A DNA stretch of 64,000 nucleotides. It comes from Gemmatimonadota bacterium (GTDB lineage Bacteria > Gemmatimonadota > Gemmatimonadetes > Longimicrobiales > Gaopeijiaceae). The DNA lies in the NCBI GenBank assembly GCA_028873815.1, contig JAPPNN010000087.1:1-64000 (forward strand), given 5' to 3'. Below, piece by piece: positions 36,896 to 46,980 of the stretch; position 1 is the first letter of the stretch; each line of letters opens with the position of its first letter. The translations under genes and the position numbers were made by a program. The notes below the pieces were generated by a model. That model was not told where the DNA came from. It did not search any database and saw only the letters and a program-made list of their open reading frames with translations.

Positions 36896-37972
36896 TCAGG
36901 CGCGGTCGGCGTCCGGCGGGCTGGCGCGGCCGGCGTCCGCGTGGTGGGCCTCCGGCGGGCTGCCTTCGTCCTGCATCCGCTGCTCCCGGTGCTCGCGTAT
37001 GAAGTCCCCCGTACCTTCGGGCAGGAACAGGTTGTCGGAGATCTCCGCGATCTCCTCGGCCTCCCGCCAGGCCTGCTCCAGCAGCCAGAGTTCGCCCTCC
37101 AGCGCGCGTCGCTCCTGTTCCTCGTGGAGCGCCATCTCGAGCGCCAGCTTGGTGGGCTTGGGCATCTTGTTGATGTAGCCGGGCACGCCCTTCTTGTCCT
37201 GGAAGCGGTCCCCGGCGGCCACGTCGAGAAGGAAGCGCTCCGGGTGGCCGAGCGATTCGATCTCGTCCACCGCGTTCTGGACGGTCTCCTTCGTGCCGCC
37301 CATCGAGTTCATCCTGGGCAGGATCGATCCGGCGAAGCGGCGGGCCTCGGGGCCCTCGTGCCACGTCTTCTTCTTCCCCTTGCGGACCTGGAGCTTGAAT
37401 CCGAGGTCGTCGTCGGCCGGGCGCACGCGCGTGCCCAACAGGTCCTGGTGCTTGAGCTTGATCGTGCCGCCGCCCTCGGGGTGCAGCTTGACGAGCGTGC
37501 GGGCGTTCATCCACGCGTTGACGAAGGTGCCGGACTGGCTGAGCATGAAGCCGCTGAAGATGCCTGCGGCGGCTCCGCCGATCATGATTCCGCCGAAGAC
37601 GGCGACACCGGCGGCGCCATACAGGATCGTCTTGCGCCGCCGCCGTCCGAACTGGTCCCCGTAGCGCCACGCCGCGAACTCGGGCCGCATCGGCTGGCCG
37701 ATCCGGACCAGCGTCAGCCCCTCGGGATGCCGGGCGAGGCCGATGTTGTCGGTGGAGACCCGGACGCGGGTGTCGCGGAAGATGCGTTCGCAGTCCTCAA
37801 CCGCCTCCCAGCGCTCCTCGAGTGGAGTGAGATTCCAGCGCTCGCACTTCCTGCACACCACCCAGAGGCGCCCGCGCGCGGCGTCGAATGCCAGCCTGCG
37901 GCCCACCGGGAACGATTCGATGACCTCGTTCGCGCCCAGGGGCTTGCGGCAGAACATGCAGGACTTGTACAA
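36896..37972 (-). CDS. zinc-ribbon membrane protein of unknown function
   Basis: 358 residues from TTG 37972. The TTG is preferred over ATG 37957 because GGAGG lies just upstream and it keeps the first cysteine pair, SCMFC (residues 5 and 8), which with CRKC near residue 43 would form a zinc ribbon. A Gly/Ala-rich membrane segment follows (TILYGAAGVAVFGGIMIGGA), then a mixed domain and a charged helix (ALEMALHEEQERRALEGELW) and a low-complexity tail. I do not recognise the family. A broken copy of the charged-helix region is found at 39292-39414 on the other strand. Confidence 0.7.
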   Translation of the reverse strand: MYKSCMFCRKPLGANEVIESFPVGRRLAFDAARGRLWVVCRKCERWNLTPLEERWEAVEDCERIFRDTRVRVSTDNIGLARHPEGLTLVRIGQPMRPEFAAWRYGDQFGRRRRKTILYGAAGVAVFGGIMIGGAAAGIFSGFMLSQSGTFVNAWMNARTLVKLHPEGGGTIKLKHQDLLGTRVRPADDDLGFKLQVRKGKKKTWHEGPEARRFAGSILPRMNSMGGTKETVQNAVDEIESLGHPERFLLDVAAGDRFQDKKGVPGYINKMPKPTKLALEMALHEEQERRALEGELWLLEQAWREAEEIAEISDNLFLPEGTGDFIREHREQRMQDEGSPPEAHHADAGRASPPDADRA

Positions 37973-37983
37973 GGCCCCTCCTG

Positions 37984-38012
37984 TTGACGTGGCGGCACAC
38001 GCGCCGTAACCA
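37984..38012 (+). promoter_or_regulatory. possible sigma-70 promoter for DUF819 gene
   Basis: TTGACG (37984-37989) and TAACCA (38007-38012) are separated by 17 bp, about 55 bases before ATG 38067. The -35 is good, the -10 weak. Confidence 0.3.
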
Positions 38013-38066
38013 AGGTAGGATACGAGGTTGGCAGGCGCGTTGTTCACCCCCACGAGGGAGAAGCCG

Positions 38067-39260
38067 ATGGAACCGCAGGCGACCGCACTGATCAACGACC
38101 CCATGGGCGTCTTCGCCTTCCTTGCCGGAATCGTCGCGCTGGTCTTCTGGGTTTCGGAGTTGCCGCGCTGCCGGAAGCTCTTCGAGGTCGTGCCGCCGGT
38201 CATCTACGTGTATTTCCTGCCGATGCTGGCGACGACCGCCGGCATCACCCCGTCGGCCTCTCCGCTCTACGACTGGACGGTTCCGTACCTTCTCCTCTTC
38301 GCGCTGCTCATGCTGATGGTGTCCGTCGACCTCGGCAGCGTTGCCAGGCTGGGCCCCGTCGCCCTGTTCATGGTGGCGGCCGGGACGGTGGGCATCGTCA
38401 TCGGTGGGCCGATTTCGCTCATGCTCTTCGGCGGCATGTTGCCGGAAGACGCCTGGACGGGGTTCGCGGCGTTGTCGGGGAGCTGGATCGGCGGGACCGC
38501 GAACATGGTGGCGATCGCCGAGAGCGTGGGGACTTCACCCGACGCGATGGGGCCGGTGATCGTGGTGGATACGGTGGTCGGGTACGGGTGGATGGGGGTG
38601 CTGATCGCGATGGTGGGGTTGCAGGGCCGCTTCGACCGGCGGACGAAGGCGCGCACGGACGCCATAGAGCAGACCAACCGTCGGCTGGAGGAAATGAAGA
38701 GCGAGAGACGCCCCCTGACCCTTCGCTACGCGGTAGTGATGATCGGATTCGGGATGGCGTGCGCGGTGTTGGCGCAGCGATTGGGACAGAGGTTCCCCGC
38801 GGTCGGTGACCCCACCATCATCAGCAGCACCACCTGGGCGATCCTCATCGTCGTGACCGCCGGACTGGTGCTCTCTTTCACCCCGCTCAGGAAACTGGAG
38901 ACCGTGGGCGCTTCCCACCTGGGCTACACGGCCCTGTACCTGCTGCTCGCCGGGATCGGGGCTCAAGCGGATCTCCGAGCGGTGCTGGACGCGCCGGTGT
39001 ACTTGCTCGCGGGCGCCGTCTGGATCGCGATCCATCTGGCCATCCTCCTGATCGCCGCCAGAATCGTGCGCGCGCCTTTCTTCTTCGTCGCTACCGGCAG
39101 TATGGCGAACATCGGCGGAGCGGCATCGGCGCCGGTCGTCGCCGGGGTCTACCACCGTGCGATGGCCCCGATCGGGCTGCTGATGGCGGTCGCGGGCTAC
39201 ATCCTGGGGATCTATGCAGCGATCCTGTGCGCATGGCTGCTGGGGCAGGTAGGGGGCTGA
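38067..39260 (+). CDS. DUF819 family membrane protein
   Basis: 397 residues, ATG 38067 preceded by GAGGGAGAAG. About ten hydrophobic helices in two halves: VPPVIYVYFLPMLATTAGI, then GSWIGGTANMVAIAESVG, a polar middle loop of about 50 residues, and FFFVATGSMANIGGAASAPVV near the end. These GGTAN and ANIGGAASAP motifs are the mark of DUF819 (YjcL-like), a putative transporter family in the wider cation/carboxylate antiporter fold. The substrate is unknown. It diverges from the zinc-ribbon gene. Confidence 0.85.
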   Translation: MEPQATALINDPMGVFAFLAGIVALVFWVSELPRCRKLFEVVPPVIYVYFLPMLATTAGITPSASPLYDWTVPYLLLFALLMLMVSVDLGSVARLGPVALFMVAAGTVGIVIGGPISLMLFGGMLPEDAWTGFAALSGSWIGGTANMVAIAESVGTSPDAMGPVIVVDTVVGYGWMGVLIAMVGLQGRFDRRTKARTDAIEQTNRRLEEMKSERRPLTLRYAVVMIGFGMACAVLAQRLGQRFPAVGDPTIISSTTWAILIVVTAGLVLSFTPLRKLETVGASHLGYTALYLLLAGIGAQADLRAVLDAPVYLLAGAVWIAIHLAILLIAARIVRAPFFFVATGSMANIGGAASAPVVAGVYHRAMAPIGLLMAVAGYILGIYAAILCAWLLGQVGG

Positions 39261-39291
39261 GGGCGGCGGGAGCTGCGGCCGGCTGCCATGG

Positions 39292-39414
39292 GCGCTCGAG
39301 ATGGCACTCCACGAGGAACAGGAGCGTAGGGCGTTGGAGGGCGAGCTGTGGATGCTCGAGCGCGGGTGGCGGGAGGGCGAGGCTGGTTCCCCGAAAGCCG
39401 AGGGACGCGGATGA
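39292..39414 (+). pseudogene. duplicated fragment of the zinc-ribbon protein gene
   Basis: In one plus frame the DNA reads ALEMALHEEQERRALEGELW followed by MLERGWREGEAG, nearly identical to ALEMALHEEQERRALEGELW followed by LLEQAWREAEE in the gene at 36896-37972 (minus strand). Over about 64 bases I count about 8 mismatches. No start codon or zinc ribbon precedes it and the frame ends at TGA 39412-39414. It is a relic of a partial inverted duplication either side of the DUF819 gene. Confidence 0.65.
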
Positions 39415-40142
39415 GCACACTTAGAGTCGAATACCACGGGCCGCAGCGGTCGGAAGGCACCGCGGCGAAAAACCAGCGTCGGCGAGGCTCGGGTGGCCGC
39501 CGCCGGCTGCGGAGACTGCCCCTGCGTCTGCTCCGATGGGCCGTCCTCGCCGTGATCCTGGCGATCGTCCCGTTCTTCCTCCTGATTCGGGGCGGCGTGT
39601 TCGCCTACCAGCAGTGGGCGCTGGGTCCGTGGCCGGCGCTGGCGGTGTCGGCCGCGGCGACGGCGCTGCTCCTGGTGCTCTACGCGTGGGCCCTGGGCCG
39701 CCGTCTCGGAGCGGGGAAGGGGCTCAAATGGCTCATGACGCGTGGCGCGGCGGCCCTGGCGGTGGCCTATGTCGCCTACTCGGTCGTGTACGTGGGGAGC
39801 GCCAACGTGAAGTCGGAAGAGGTGCGTGCCGAGTATGCGGCCCTCCACCCGCTGCTGCGCCTGGCTGCGAGCGCCGTCATCCTCGCGGACCAGAGCGCCG
39901 TCATCACGGATGCAGGCCGCACCCCCGACTTCTACCGCCGGATGGGACTCTCACCGAACGAGTCGTCGCTGCATTTCAGGCAGGAGGACGGCTTTGTGCA
40001 CGCGCTGGACCTGCGCACGGTCGGCCGTGCCGAGTGGCGGAACCGCGCCGTCGAACTGACGTTCCGGGCGCTTGGGTTCAATACGCTGCGTCACGTGGGG
40101 ACGGCGGACCATCTGCATGTGTCGGTCAGGTCGCCGGAATAG
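39411..40142 (+). CDS. membrane protein with M15-like C-terminal domain
   Basis: 243 residues, ATG 39411 with GAGGGA 6 bases before it. A basic N-terminus, three hydrophobic segments (LRWAVLAVILAIVPFFLLI; WPALAVSAAATALLLVLYAWAL; AAALAVAYVAYSVVYVG), then a domain of about 110 residues ending GFVHALDLRTVG, AVELTFRALGFNTLRHVG, TADHLHVSV. The HxxD plus HLHV spacing resembles M15-type D,D-peptidases (zinc ligands His, Asp, His), suggesting a wall-active enzyme outside the membrane. This is inferred from motif spacing only. Confidence 0.65.
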   Translation: MSTLRVEYHGPQRSEGTAAKNQRRRGSGGRRRLRRLPLRLLRWAVLAVILAIVPFFLLIRGGVFAYQQWALGPWPALAVSAAATALLLVLYAWALGRRLGAGKGLKWLMTRGAAALAVAYVAYSVVYVGSANVKSEEVRAEYAALHPLLRLAASAVILADQSAVITDAGRTPDFYRRMGLSPNESSLHFRQEDGFVHALDLRTVGRAEWRNRAVELTFRALGFNTLRHVGTADHLHVSVRSPE

Positions 40143-40169
40143 CTGGCAGGCCGCTTCCCATACTGCCCA

Positions 40170-41234
<1,065 letters not shown>

Positions 41235-41241
41235 TTTCTTC

Positions 41242-42591
41242 CTACCCTTCTTCTGCCTGGATCATTGCCGCCACGGCCTGCACCTCGTCGAGCACCCTCA
41301 GCAGGTTGCCGCTCCAGAGCATGCCGATCTCTTCTTCCGTGTATCCGCGCCGAACCAGCTCCAGCGTGACGTTGAACGTCTCCGACGCGTCGTCCCAGCC
41401 TGCCACGCCGCCGCCGCCGTCGAAGTCGGAGCTGATGCCGACGTGCTCGAGGCCGATCAGGTTGACCATGTAGTCGATCTGGTCGACGAAATCGGCCACG
41501 CTGACGTCGGGGGGGATGTCCATCTCGGCGGCCCGCTCCGCCGCCGCAGCCCGCACCCGGGCCATCCGCCTCTGGTAGGCGTCGCGTGCGTCGGGCGGAA
41601 GCGCGAACATTCCGCCCCGGCCGAGTATTTCGAAGCCGAGCTCGGCCGCGACCTCCGCCTCGATCGCGTCCATGGCCTCGCGGTGGGCCGCGTTCCGGGT
41701 CGTATTGACGAACCGGCGCAGCGCGACGGTCTGCACCACGCCGCCGTTCTCGGCCACCGCGTGCAACTGCTCGTCGTCGAGGTTGCGGCTCACGTCGCTC
41801 AGTCCGCGGGCCGACGAGTGCGACGCCATCACGGGCGCCCGCGTCATTTCCAGCGTCTGCATGATCGACGGCTTCGACGGGTGCGAGATGTCGATCATGA
41901 TCCCGAGCCGGTTCATCTCGGCTACCGCCTCGCGGCCCATCTCGCTCAGGCCGCCGTGCAGGAAGTCGCCGTCGTTCTCGCCGGAATGCGCATCGGACAG
42001 CTGGTTCGGGCCGGTGTGCGCGAGCGACATGTAGCGCGCGCCCCGCTCGTGGAACTCTTCGACGCGCGAGATGTCGGTGCCCAGCGGATACGCGTTCTCG
42101 ACTCCGATCATCGCGACCAGCTTGCCCGAGGCCGCGATCCGGCGGACGTCTTCGGAGGTCAGCGCGAGCTCGATCCGGTCGGGCGCGTACTGGTTCACCA
42201 TGCGGTGGATGGCGTCGAACTTGTCGACCGCGTTCTCATACGCCGTCGCATAGCCCTCGTCGTTGAGCAGGCCCTGGGACGTGTAGACGACGAACCAGCC
42301 GACATCGAGCCCGCCCGCTTCCATCTTCGGCAGGGTGACCTGGGTGGGCAGGTCCGTGGTGTAGTTGCGCTCTGCGGTAAAGTTCGCCGTGCTGATGTCG
42401 ATGTGCGTGTCCAGCGTGACGACCCGGTCGTGGATCTCGCGGGCGCGCTGGATCGTCGCTTCTTCCGACTCCCCGGCAGCGCCGTCGCCCGCGTCGCCGG
42501 CAGGCTCGCAGGCGGTGGCGGCGGTCGCGAGCGCGAGGGCCAGGGCGAGGGCGAGGGGCATTGCGGGGTGTGTGGCTCGGCGAATGGTCAT
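41242..42591 (-). CDS. membrane dipeptidase, M19 family
   Basis: 449 residues, ATG 42591 with GGAGAG upstream. The signal region has an Ala-Leu repeat (LALALALALA) ending TAATAC, a plausible lipobox-like Cys. The renal-dipeptidase TIM barrel follows: LDTHIDI (first zinc ligands), MIGVENAYPLG, YMSLAHTGPNQLSD, GIMIDISHPSKPS, ASHSSARGLSDVSRNLDDEQL, and GISSDFDGGGGV. It should hydrolyse dipeptides, possibly with D-residues, in the periplasm. The GC-rich repeat in the signal region may be prone to slippage. Confidence 0.88.
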   Translation of the reverse strand: MTIRRATHPAMPLALALALALATAATACEPAGDAGDGAAGESEEATIQRAREIHDRVVTLDTHIDISTANFTAERNYTTDLPTQVTLPKMEAGGLDVGWFVVYTSQGLLNDEGYATAYENAVDKFDAIHRMVNQYAPDRIELALTSEDVRRIAASGKLVAMIGVENAYPLGTDISRVEEFHERGARYMSLAHTGPNQLSDAHSGENDGDFLHGGLSEMGREAVAEMNRLGIMIDISHPSKPSIMQTLEMTRAPVMASHSSARGLSDVSRNLDDEQLHAVAENGGVVQTVALRRFVNTTRNAAHREAMDAIEAEVAAELGFEILGRGGMFALPPDARDAYQRRMARVRAAAAERAAEMDIPPDVSVADFVDQIDYMVNLIGLEHVGISSDFDGGGGVAGWDDASETFNVTLELVRRGYTEEEIGMLWSGNLLRVLDEVQAVAAMIQAEEG

Positions 42592-42737
42592 GGCGGACTC
42601 TCCGATGCTCCGGTGGGACACTCTCAGCCACTCAAGATAGGGACCCGGGCGGCGCGCGGCATCTGCGGGGGCTTCCGTCGGTATCTTTGTGGACGAGACC
42701 CATTCACATCCTCCAGCCACTCCACCGGGACCTCGCC

Positions 42738-43061
42738 ATGGGAATCACCGACTCCACCCGCCAGCGCCGCTTCTCCGCCGAGAAGATGCAGAAGCTCAAT
42801 CTCTTCGAGACCGACCAGATGTTTTGCGACGTCTACTGCCTCCGGCCCGGCCAGGCCCAGCACGTACACACCCATGCGGGCGCGACGAAGTTCTACTATG
42901 TGATCGAGGGCGAAGGCCTCTTCACGGTGGGCGAGCGGCGCGAGCGTCTGGGTCCCGGTGCGGTGGCGTGGTCAGAGCCGGACGAACCGCACGGCGTGGC
43001 GAACGAGTCCGCGGGCGACCTGGTCTTGCTGGTGGCGATGGCGCCGAATCCGAACCGGTAG
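42738..43061 (+). CDS. small cupin protein
   Basis: 107 residues, single cupin_2 domain. Motif 1 is seen as HVHTHAGATKFYYVIEGEG (two His, and Glu replaced by a Lys/Tyr pattern) and motif 2 as GAVAWSEPDEPHGVAN (final His). Likely binds a metal. No catalytic partner is certain. It is followed without gap by the methyltransferase-like gene, whose GTG comes directly after its TAG. Confidence 0.82.
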   Translation: MGITDSTRQRRFSAEKMQKLNLFETDQMFCDVYCLRPGQAQHVHTHAGATKFYYVIEGEGLFTVGERRERLGPGAVAWSEPDEPHGVANESAGDLVLLVAMAPNPNR

Positions 43062-43622
43062 GTGGGCAAGCCAGTGTCCACCATGCTGTTCGGTGTCGCG
43101 GTCGCGATCCTTGTGGCCGCATTGGTGGGTGCAGTCTGGTCGGTCGCTGTCCCGGACAGGCGGTTGTGGCCGCCCCCGAGCCGCCGTTCCTGGCCGTACC
43201 GGCTGAACTGGGCGGGCTTCTGGGTGGTGAGCGGGATCAACGTCCTTCTGCTCCTCATGTACTGGAACTCCTGGCTCATCCAGAGCCCCCTGCGGTTCCT
43301 CGTCGGGGTCCCGCTGGTGGTCCTCGGCGGGCTGCTGGCGCTGTGGGGAACGGTTGCCGCGGGCTGGAGGAACACGAGCGGGTTGCAGGACGGGTTCGTG
43401 TCGTCAGGCCCCTACCGGTTCACGCGGAATCCGCAGTACGTGGGGGATATCGCGTTCTTCCTGGGCGTGAGTGTGATCGCGAATTCGCTGCTCCTGTGGA
43501 TCACGCACCTGTTGCTGGTCATGGTCTTCGTGGCTGCCCCGTTTGCCGAGGAGCCCTGGCTGGAGGAGCAGTACGGGGACGCGTATCGGGAGTACCGGAA
43601 GAGGGTGCGGCGGTTTCTGTGA
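43062..43622 (+). CDS. ICMT/PEMT-like membrane methyltransferase
   Basis: 186 residues with four hydrophobic segments and the isoprenylcysteine carboxyl methyltransferase/phospholipid N-methyltransferase signature near the C-terminus: SGPYRFTRNPQYVGDIAFF, then EEPWLEEQYGDAYREYRKRV. In this group the RxPxY and EE motifs bind S-adenosylmethionine at the membrane surface. The substrate is unknown (lipid or small molecule). It starts with GTG right after the cupin stop, so the two are probably cotranslated. Confidence 0.82.
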   Translation: MGKPVSTMLFGVAVAILVAALVGAVWSVAVPDRRLWPPPSRRSWPYRLNWAGFWVVSGINVLLLLMYWNSWLIQSPLRFLVGVPLVVLGGLLALWGTVAAGWRNTSGLQDGFVSSGPYRFTRNPQYVGDIAFFLGVSVIANSLLLWITHLLLVMVFVAAPFAEEPWLEEQYGDAYREYRKRVRRFL

Positions 43623-43636
43623 GCGGGTGGGGCGTA

Positions 43637-45412
43637 TTAATCCCAACCAACCTGCCCTTGTCCCCCCACCGACTCCACGCGGATCATCAGGATGTCGATG
43701 TCGTGGTACTGCTGGTGGCGGATCGATGACGCGTAGTGCCGCAACAGCCGCAACGGTATCTCGGCCTCCGCGGGGATGCTCATCGCCGCTTCGCTGAGCA
43801 TCGCGAGCTGATCCTCGATGTTGGTTTCGTCCGTGGTCGCGATGAATTCCAGGTCGGCGGCCTTTCCGTCGGCGCGGGCGATCAGCAGCAGCCGTCGCTG
43901 CTGGTCCGGTGCCTCCGCCTCGTCGCCTGTCAGGATATGCATCGTTTCCTCGCCCACCGCGCGCAGCCGCGTTTCCATCTCGTCCCCCCAGCCTCTCTGT
44001 CGGGCGGCGAAGCCGGCGAGGAAGGCATCGACTTGCGGCCATGTTTCGGTGGTCAGGCGGGTCTTGAGGCGCGACTGGCCGCGGCCGGTGATCTCCCCGA
44101 CCATCGTGAGCAGAATCACGGTCAGACCGCCGACGGTCATGCCGTTGCCGAGCAGTTCGCCCCAGGCCCCCTGCAGGTACTCGGGGTAGACCCAGTCGAA
44201 CTGGAAGGCGATGCCGAGCCAGAAGGCGACGCCGACCACGAGGCCTTTGCGATGGTCCAGTCCTTCCGAGAGCAGGATCTTCATCCCGAAGACGAAGATC
44301 ACCGCCACGATGATCACGTAGTAGGCCGCGACCACCGGCCCGGGTATCGCGACGAGCAGCGAGACGAACTTGGGGAGAAACGCGAACACGACGAACACGG
44401 CGCCGACGCAGACGCCGATGCGGCGCGCGGCGACTCCCGTCAGTTCGGCAACGGCGATGCTCATGCCGTAAGTCGTGTTCGGAACGGTGCCGGCCAGGCC
44501 CGACAGGAGATTGCCCACCCCGTCGGCACCGATCGCACCCTGAATCGAGCGGAAGTCGATCGCCCGGGGCTTGCGCCACGAGACCCGCTGAATCGCGATG
44601 CTGTCTCCGAGCGTGTCCATTGCCCCCACGAGCGTCACCATGATGAAGGAGGGCAGCAGGGCCCAGAACTCCGGCCGGAAGCTTAGGTCGACCCCGGGAT
44701 AGGCCAGGTCCGGGAGTCCGATCCAGGCGGCTTCGGTCACGGTGGTCATGTCGTAGATACCGAAGCCCAGGCCTGCGGTAAGTCCCCCGGCCGCGATGCC
44801 GATCGCGGGAGCCCACAAACGCAGCACACCCGAGAAACGCAGCGGGATGAGCAGCGTGACGAGGAGCGTGACGCCCGCTGTCACCGGCCCGGCGGCCGGA
44901 TGCGCGCCCGCGGGTACCTCGGCCAGCTTCTGGATGATGAGTGGGGTAAGCGTAATCGGTATGAGAATCAGCACGGTGCCCGCGACCGTCGGCGTGAAGA
45001 TCTTCCGCAGCAGGGCCATCCGTGCCGCCAGGACGAACTGAATGAGCGACGAGGCGATGATGAGTGTCGCGAGCATCCCCGGCCCGCCCTGCTCGATGGC
45101 GGACACGCTCACGGCGAGAAACGCGCCGGTACTGCCCATGACGAGGATGTAGCCGGCCCCGATGCGCCCCACCTTGCGGGCCTGGATGGCCGTGGTGATG
45201 CCGCTGATGACCAGCGCCGCAAACACCGCCCAGGACAGGTACTCTTCGCTGCCCCCGGCTACCGTGATCATGATCATGGGGGTCAGCACGATGCTGGCAA
45301 GGCAAATCATCGCGTACTGAACGCCCAGCCCGATGGTGATGGGCAGTGGGGGCCGTTCGTCCGGCTCGTAACGGACGTCCTGGCGGGCGTGGCCGGAGGT
45401 GGAACTGCTCAT
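43637..45412 (-). CDS. NCS2 permease with extra C-terminal domain
   Basis: 591 residues. The first about 440 form an NCS2 (uracil/xanthine/ascorbate-type) transporter: SEEYLSWAVFAALVISGI, GYILVMGSTGAFLAVS, DTLGDSIAIQRVS, SGLAGTVPNTTYGMSIAV. The last about 150 residues are cytosolic (AARQRGWGDEMETRLRAVGEE, RRLLLIARADGKAADLEFI, LRLLRHYASSIRHQQYHDID) and look like a GHKL-type ATPase fold without clear catalytic boxes, found fused to some NCS2 proteins. Its ATG overlaps the TGA of the decarboxylase gene, so it belongs to the four-gene operon. Confidence 0.85.
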   Translation of the reverse strand: MSSSTSGHARQDVRYEPDERPPLPITIGLGVQYAMICLASIVLTPMIMITVAGGSEEYLSWAVFAALVISGITTAIQARKVGRIGAGYILVMGSTGAFLAVSVSAIEQGGPGMLATLIIASSLIQFVLAARMALLRKIFTPTVAGTVLILIPITLTPLIIQKLAEVPAGAHPAAGPVTAGVTLLVTLLIPLRFSGVLRLWAPAIGIAAGGLTAGLGFGIYDMTTVTEAAWIGLPDLAYPGVDLSFRPEFWALLPSFIMVTLVGAMDTLGDSIAIQRVSWRKPRAIDFRSIQGAIGADGVGNLLSGLAGTVPNTTYGMSIAVAELTGVAARRIGVCVGAVFVVFAFLPKFVSLLVAIPGPVVAAYYVIIVAVIFVFGMKILLSEGLDHRKGLVVGVAFWLGIAFQFDWVYPEYLQGAWGELLGNGMTVGGLTVILLTMVGEITGRGQSRLKTRLTTETWPQVDAFLAGFAARQRGWGDEMETRLRAVGEETMHILTGDEAEAPDQQRRLLLIARADGKAADLEFIATTDETNIEDQLAMLSEAAMSIPAEAEIPLRLLRHYASSIRHQQYHDIDILMIRVESVGGQGQVGWD

Positions 45413-46980
45413 CCGCGCCCCGCGTGGTCGCTGGCCGCTGCGGGGTCGGTGGGCGCTGCAGGGTGCCAGGACTCGGGGTGCGCCTCCAGTCTCTCCACCG
45501 CCTTCCGCAACATGTCAAGCGCCAGTTCGATGGTGTCGAGGTGGGTGCGAAACGCGAGAGCCGCCATCCGCAGCATGAAGTCGCCGCCGACCGTCGTGGA
45601 GGACATGAAGACCCGGCCGTCGCGGTGGGTTTCCTCCACGAGTGCCCGGTTGAACGCGTTCGCGCTGCCCGACTCCGGCAACCACCGGAACGTCACCACT
45701 GTGAGATCGGGATCCGGCCCCACCTCGAAACCGAGTGACGCGATCTCACGTTGGAAGTACTTCGCCAGTTCGAGCTTTTCGCGCAGGCACGCCCGGAAGG
45801 GCTCCTCGCCGTGAAGGAGCAGCGGCAGCCACACGCGGAGCGCCCGGAAGTGCTTGGTCAGCTCCGGGGACACGGCGGCCGGCGAGCGGCCTCCCCCCTC
45901 CGACTCGACCGTGTCCTGCAGGTAGCTGGCGTAGTAGGCGTGTGCGTCCTGAAGCGCGTCGCGGTTCTGGACCAGGACCGCACCCGTGCCGTAGGGCAGG
46001 AACATCCCCTTGTGGGGGTCGAGGACCACCGAATCCGAGCGTTCCATTCCCGCGAGGGCGGGCCGGAACTCCGGGAGCAGCGCGAAGAAGCCACCGTACG
46101 CCGCATCGACATGGAACCACAGGTCCTCCCGCTGCGAGATATCTGCGATCCGGTCCAGCGGATCTATCGCGCCAGTGTCGGCGGTGCCCGCCGAGCCGAG
46201 GACGAGCCAGGGCCGAAGTCCCAGGGCGCGGTCTTCCGCGACGAGTTCGGCGAGCGAATCGGGACAGAGGCGGAAGCCGTCGTCCACCGCGACATCGCGC
46301 CGCACCGTCTCGCCCATTCCGGCAACGCGAATCGCCTTGTGCACGCACTGGTGGATGTGGGGCGTCGCGTACACCACGGCCCGCTCGAAGTCGCGGGCTC
46401 GGAGCCCGGCCGCCTCGCGTGCCGCGACGATCGCGGTGAGGCTCGCGATGGATCCGCCCGAAGCGAGGTTCCCGTCTGCGGTCTCGGGATAGCCGACGAC
46501 CCGCCCCATCCACTCGAGCACGATGTCCTCCATCTCGACGGACCCCGGTCCCACGAAGCGGACGCCCGCGTACTCGTTTGTCACGGCAGCGAGGTAGTCC
46601 GCCAGCGACGAGGCGTAGATCCCGCCGCCGGGGATGTAGCCCAGATGTCCCTGGTGGGAAGGCAGGAGCCCGGGCCGCACGACGGAACGGTCGATCCGGT
46701 CGATGAGTTGCTCGATGGTGTGGGGCTCGCGTCCCGGGTCAAGGGTCCGGAGCTCCGCGACGGCCGATTTGTCGTGGTTGTACGCCGGTATCTCCGGCAG
46801 TGCGTTCAGGAGTTGCTGGGCGTAACCGTGGGCCGCGCGCATGAGCCGGTCGCGCCCGGCCGCATCGGGGTCCAGCGACCGCGCTGCCTCCTCGAGTTGG
46901 AGAATCCGCTCGCGCTGCCGCCTCGAAGGCGAGTCTGCGGGAGCTGTTGACGGTGCCGGCCGGGCCACGCGCGGTGTCAC
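45409..46980 (-). CDS. PLP-dependent group II decarboxylase
   Basis: 523 residues from GTG 46980. Fold-type I PLP enzyme: GHLGYIPGGG, NLASGGSIASLTAI (phosphate-binding region), TPHIHQCVHKA (His stacking on PLP), HVDAAYGGFF (Asp292) and DPHKGMFLPYG (Schiff-base Lys324). This is the aromatic/acidic amino-acid decarboxylase group. The substrate is not predictable from motifs. Its start overlaps the stop of the LanC-like gene and its stop overlaps the NCS2 start, so expression of all three is coupled. Confidence 0.88.
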   Translation of the reverse strand: MTPRVARPAPSTAPADSPSRRQRERILQLEEAARSLDPDAAGRDRLMRAAHGYAQQLLNALPEIPAYNHDKSAVAELRTLDPGREPHTIEQLIDRIDRSVVRPGLLPSHQGHLGYIPGGGIYASSLADYLAAVTNEYAGVRFVGPGSVEMEDIVLEWMGRVVGYPETADGNLASGGSIASLTAIVAAREAAGLRARDFERAVVYATPHIHQCVHKAIRVAGMGETVRRDVAVDDGFRLCPDSLAELVAEDRALGLRPWLVLGSAGTADTGAIDPLDRIADISQREDLWFHVDAAYGGFFALLPEFRPALAGMERSDSVVLDPHKGMFLPYGTGAVLVQNRDALQDAHAYYASYLQDTVESEGGGRSPAAVSPELTKHFRALRVWLPLLLHGEEPFRACLREKLELAKYFQREIASLGFEVGPDPDLTVVTFRWLPESGSANAFNRALVEETHRDGRVFMSSTTVGGDFMLRMAALAFRTHLDTIELALDMLRKAVERLEAHPESWHPAAPTDPAAASDHAGRG

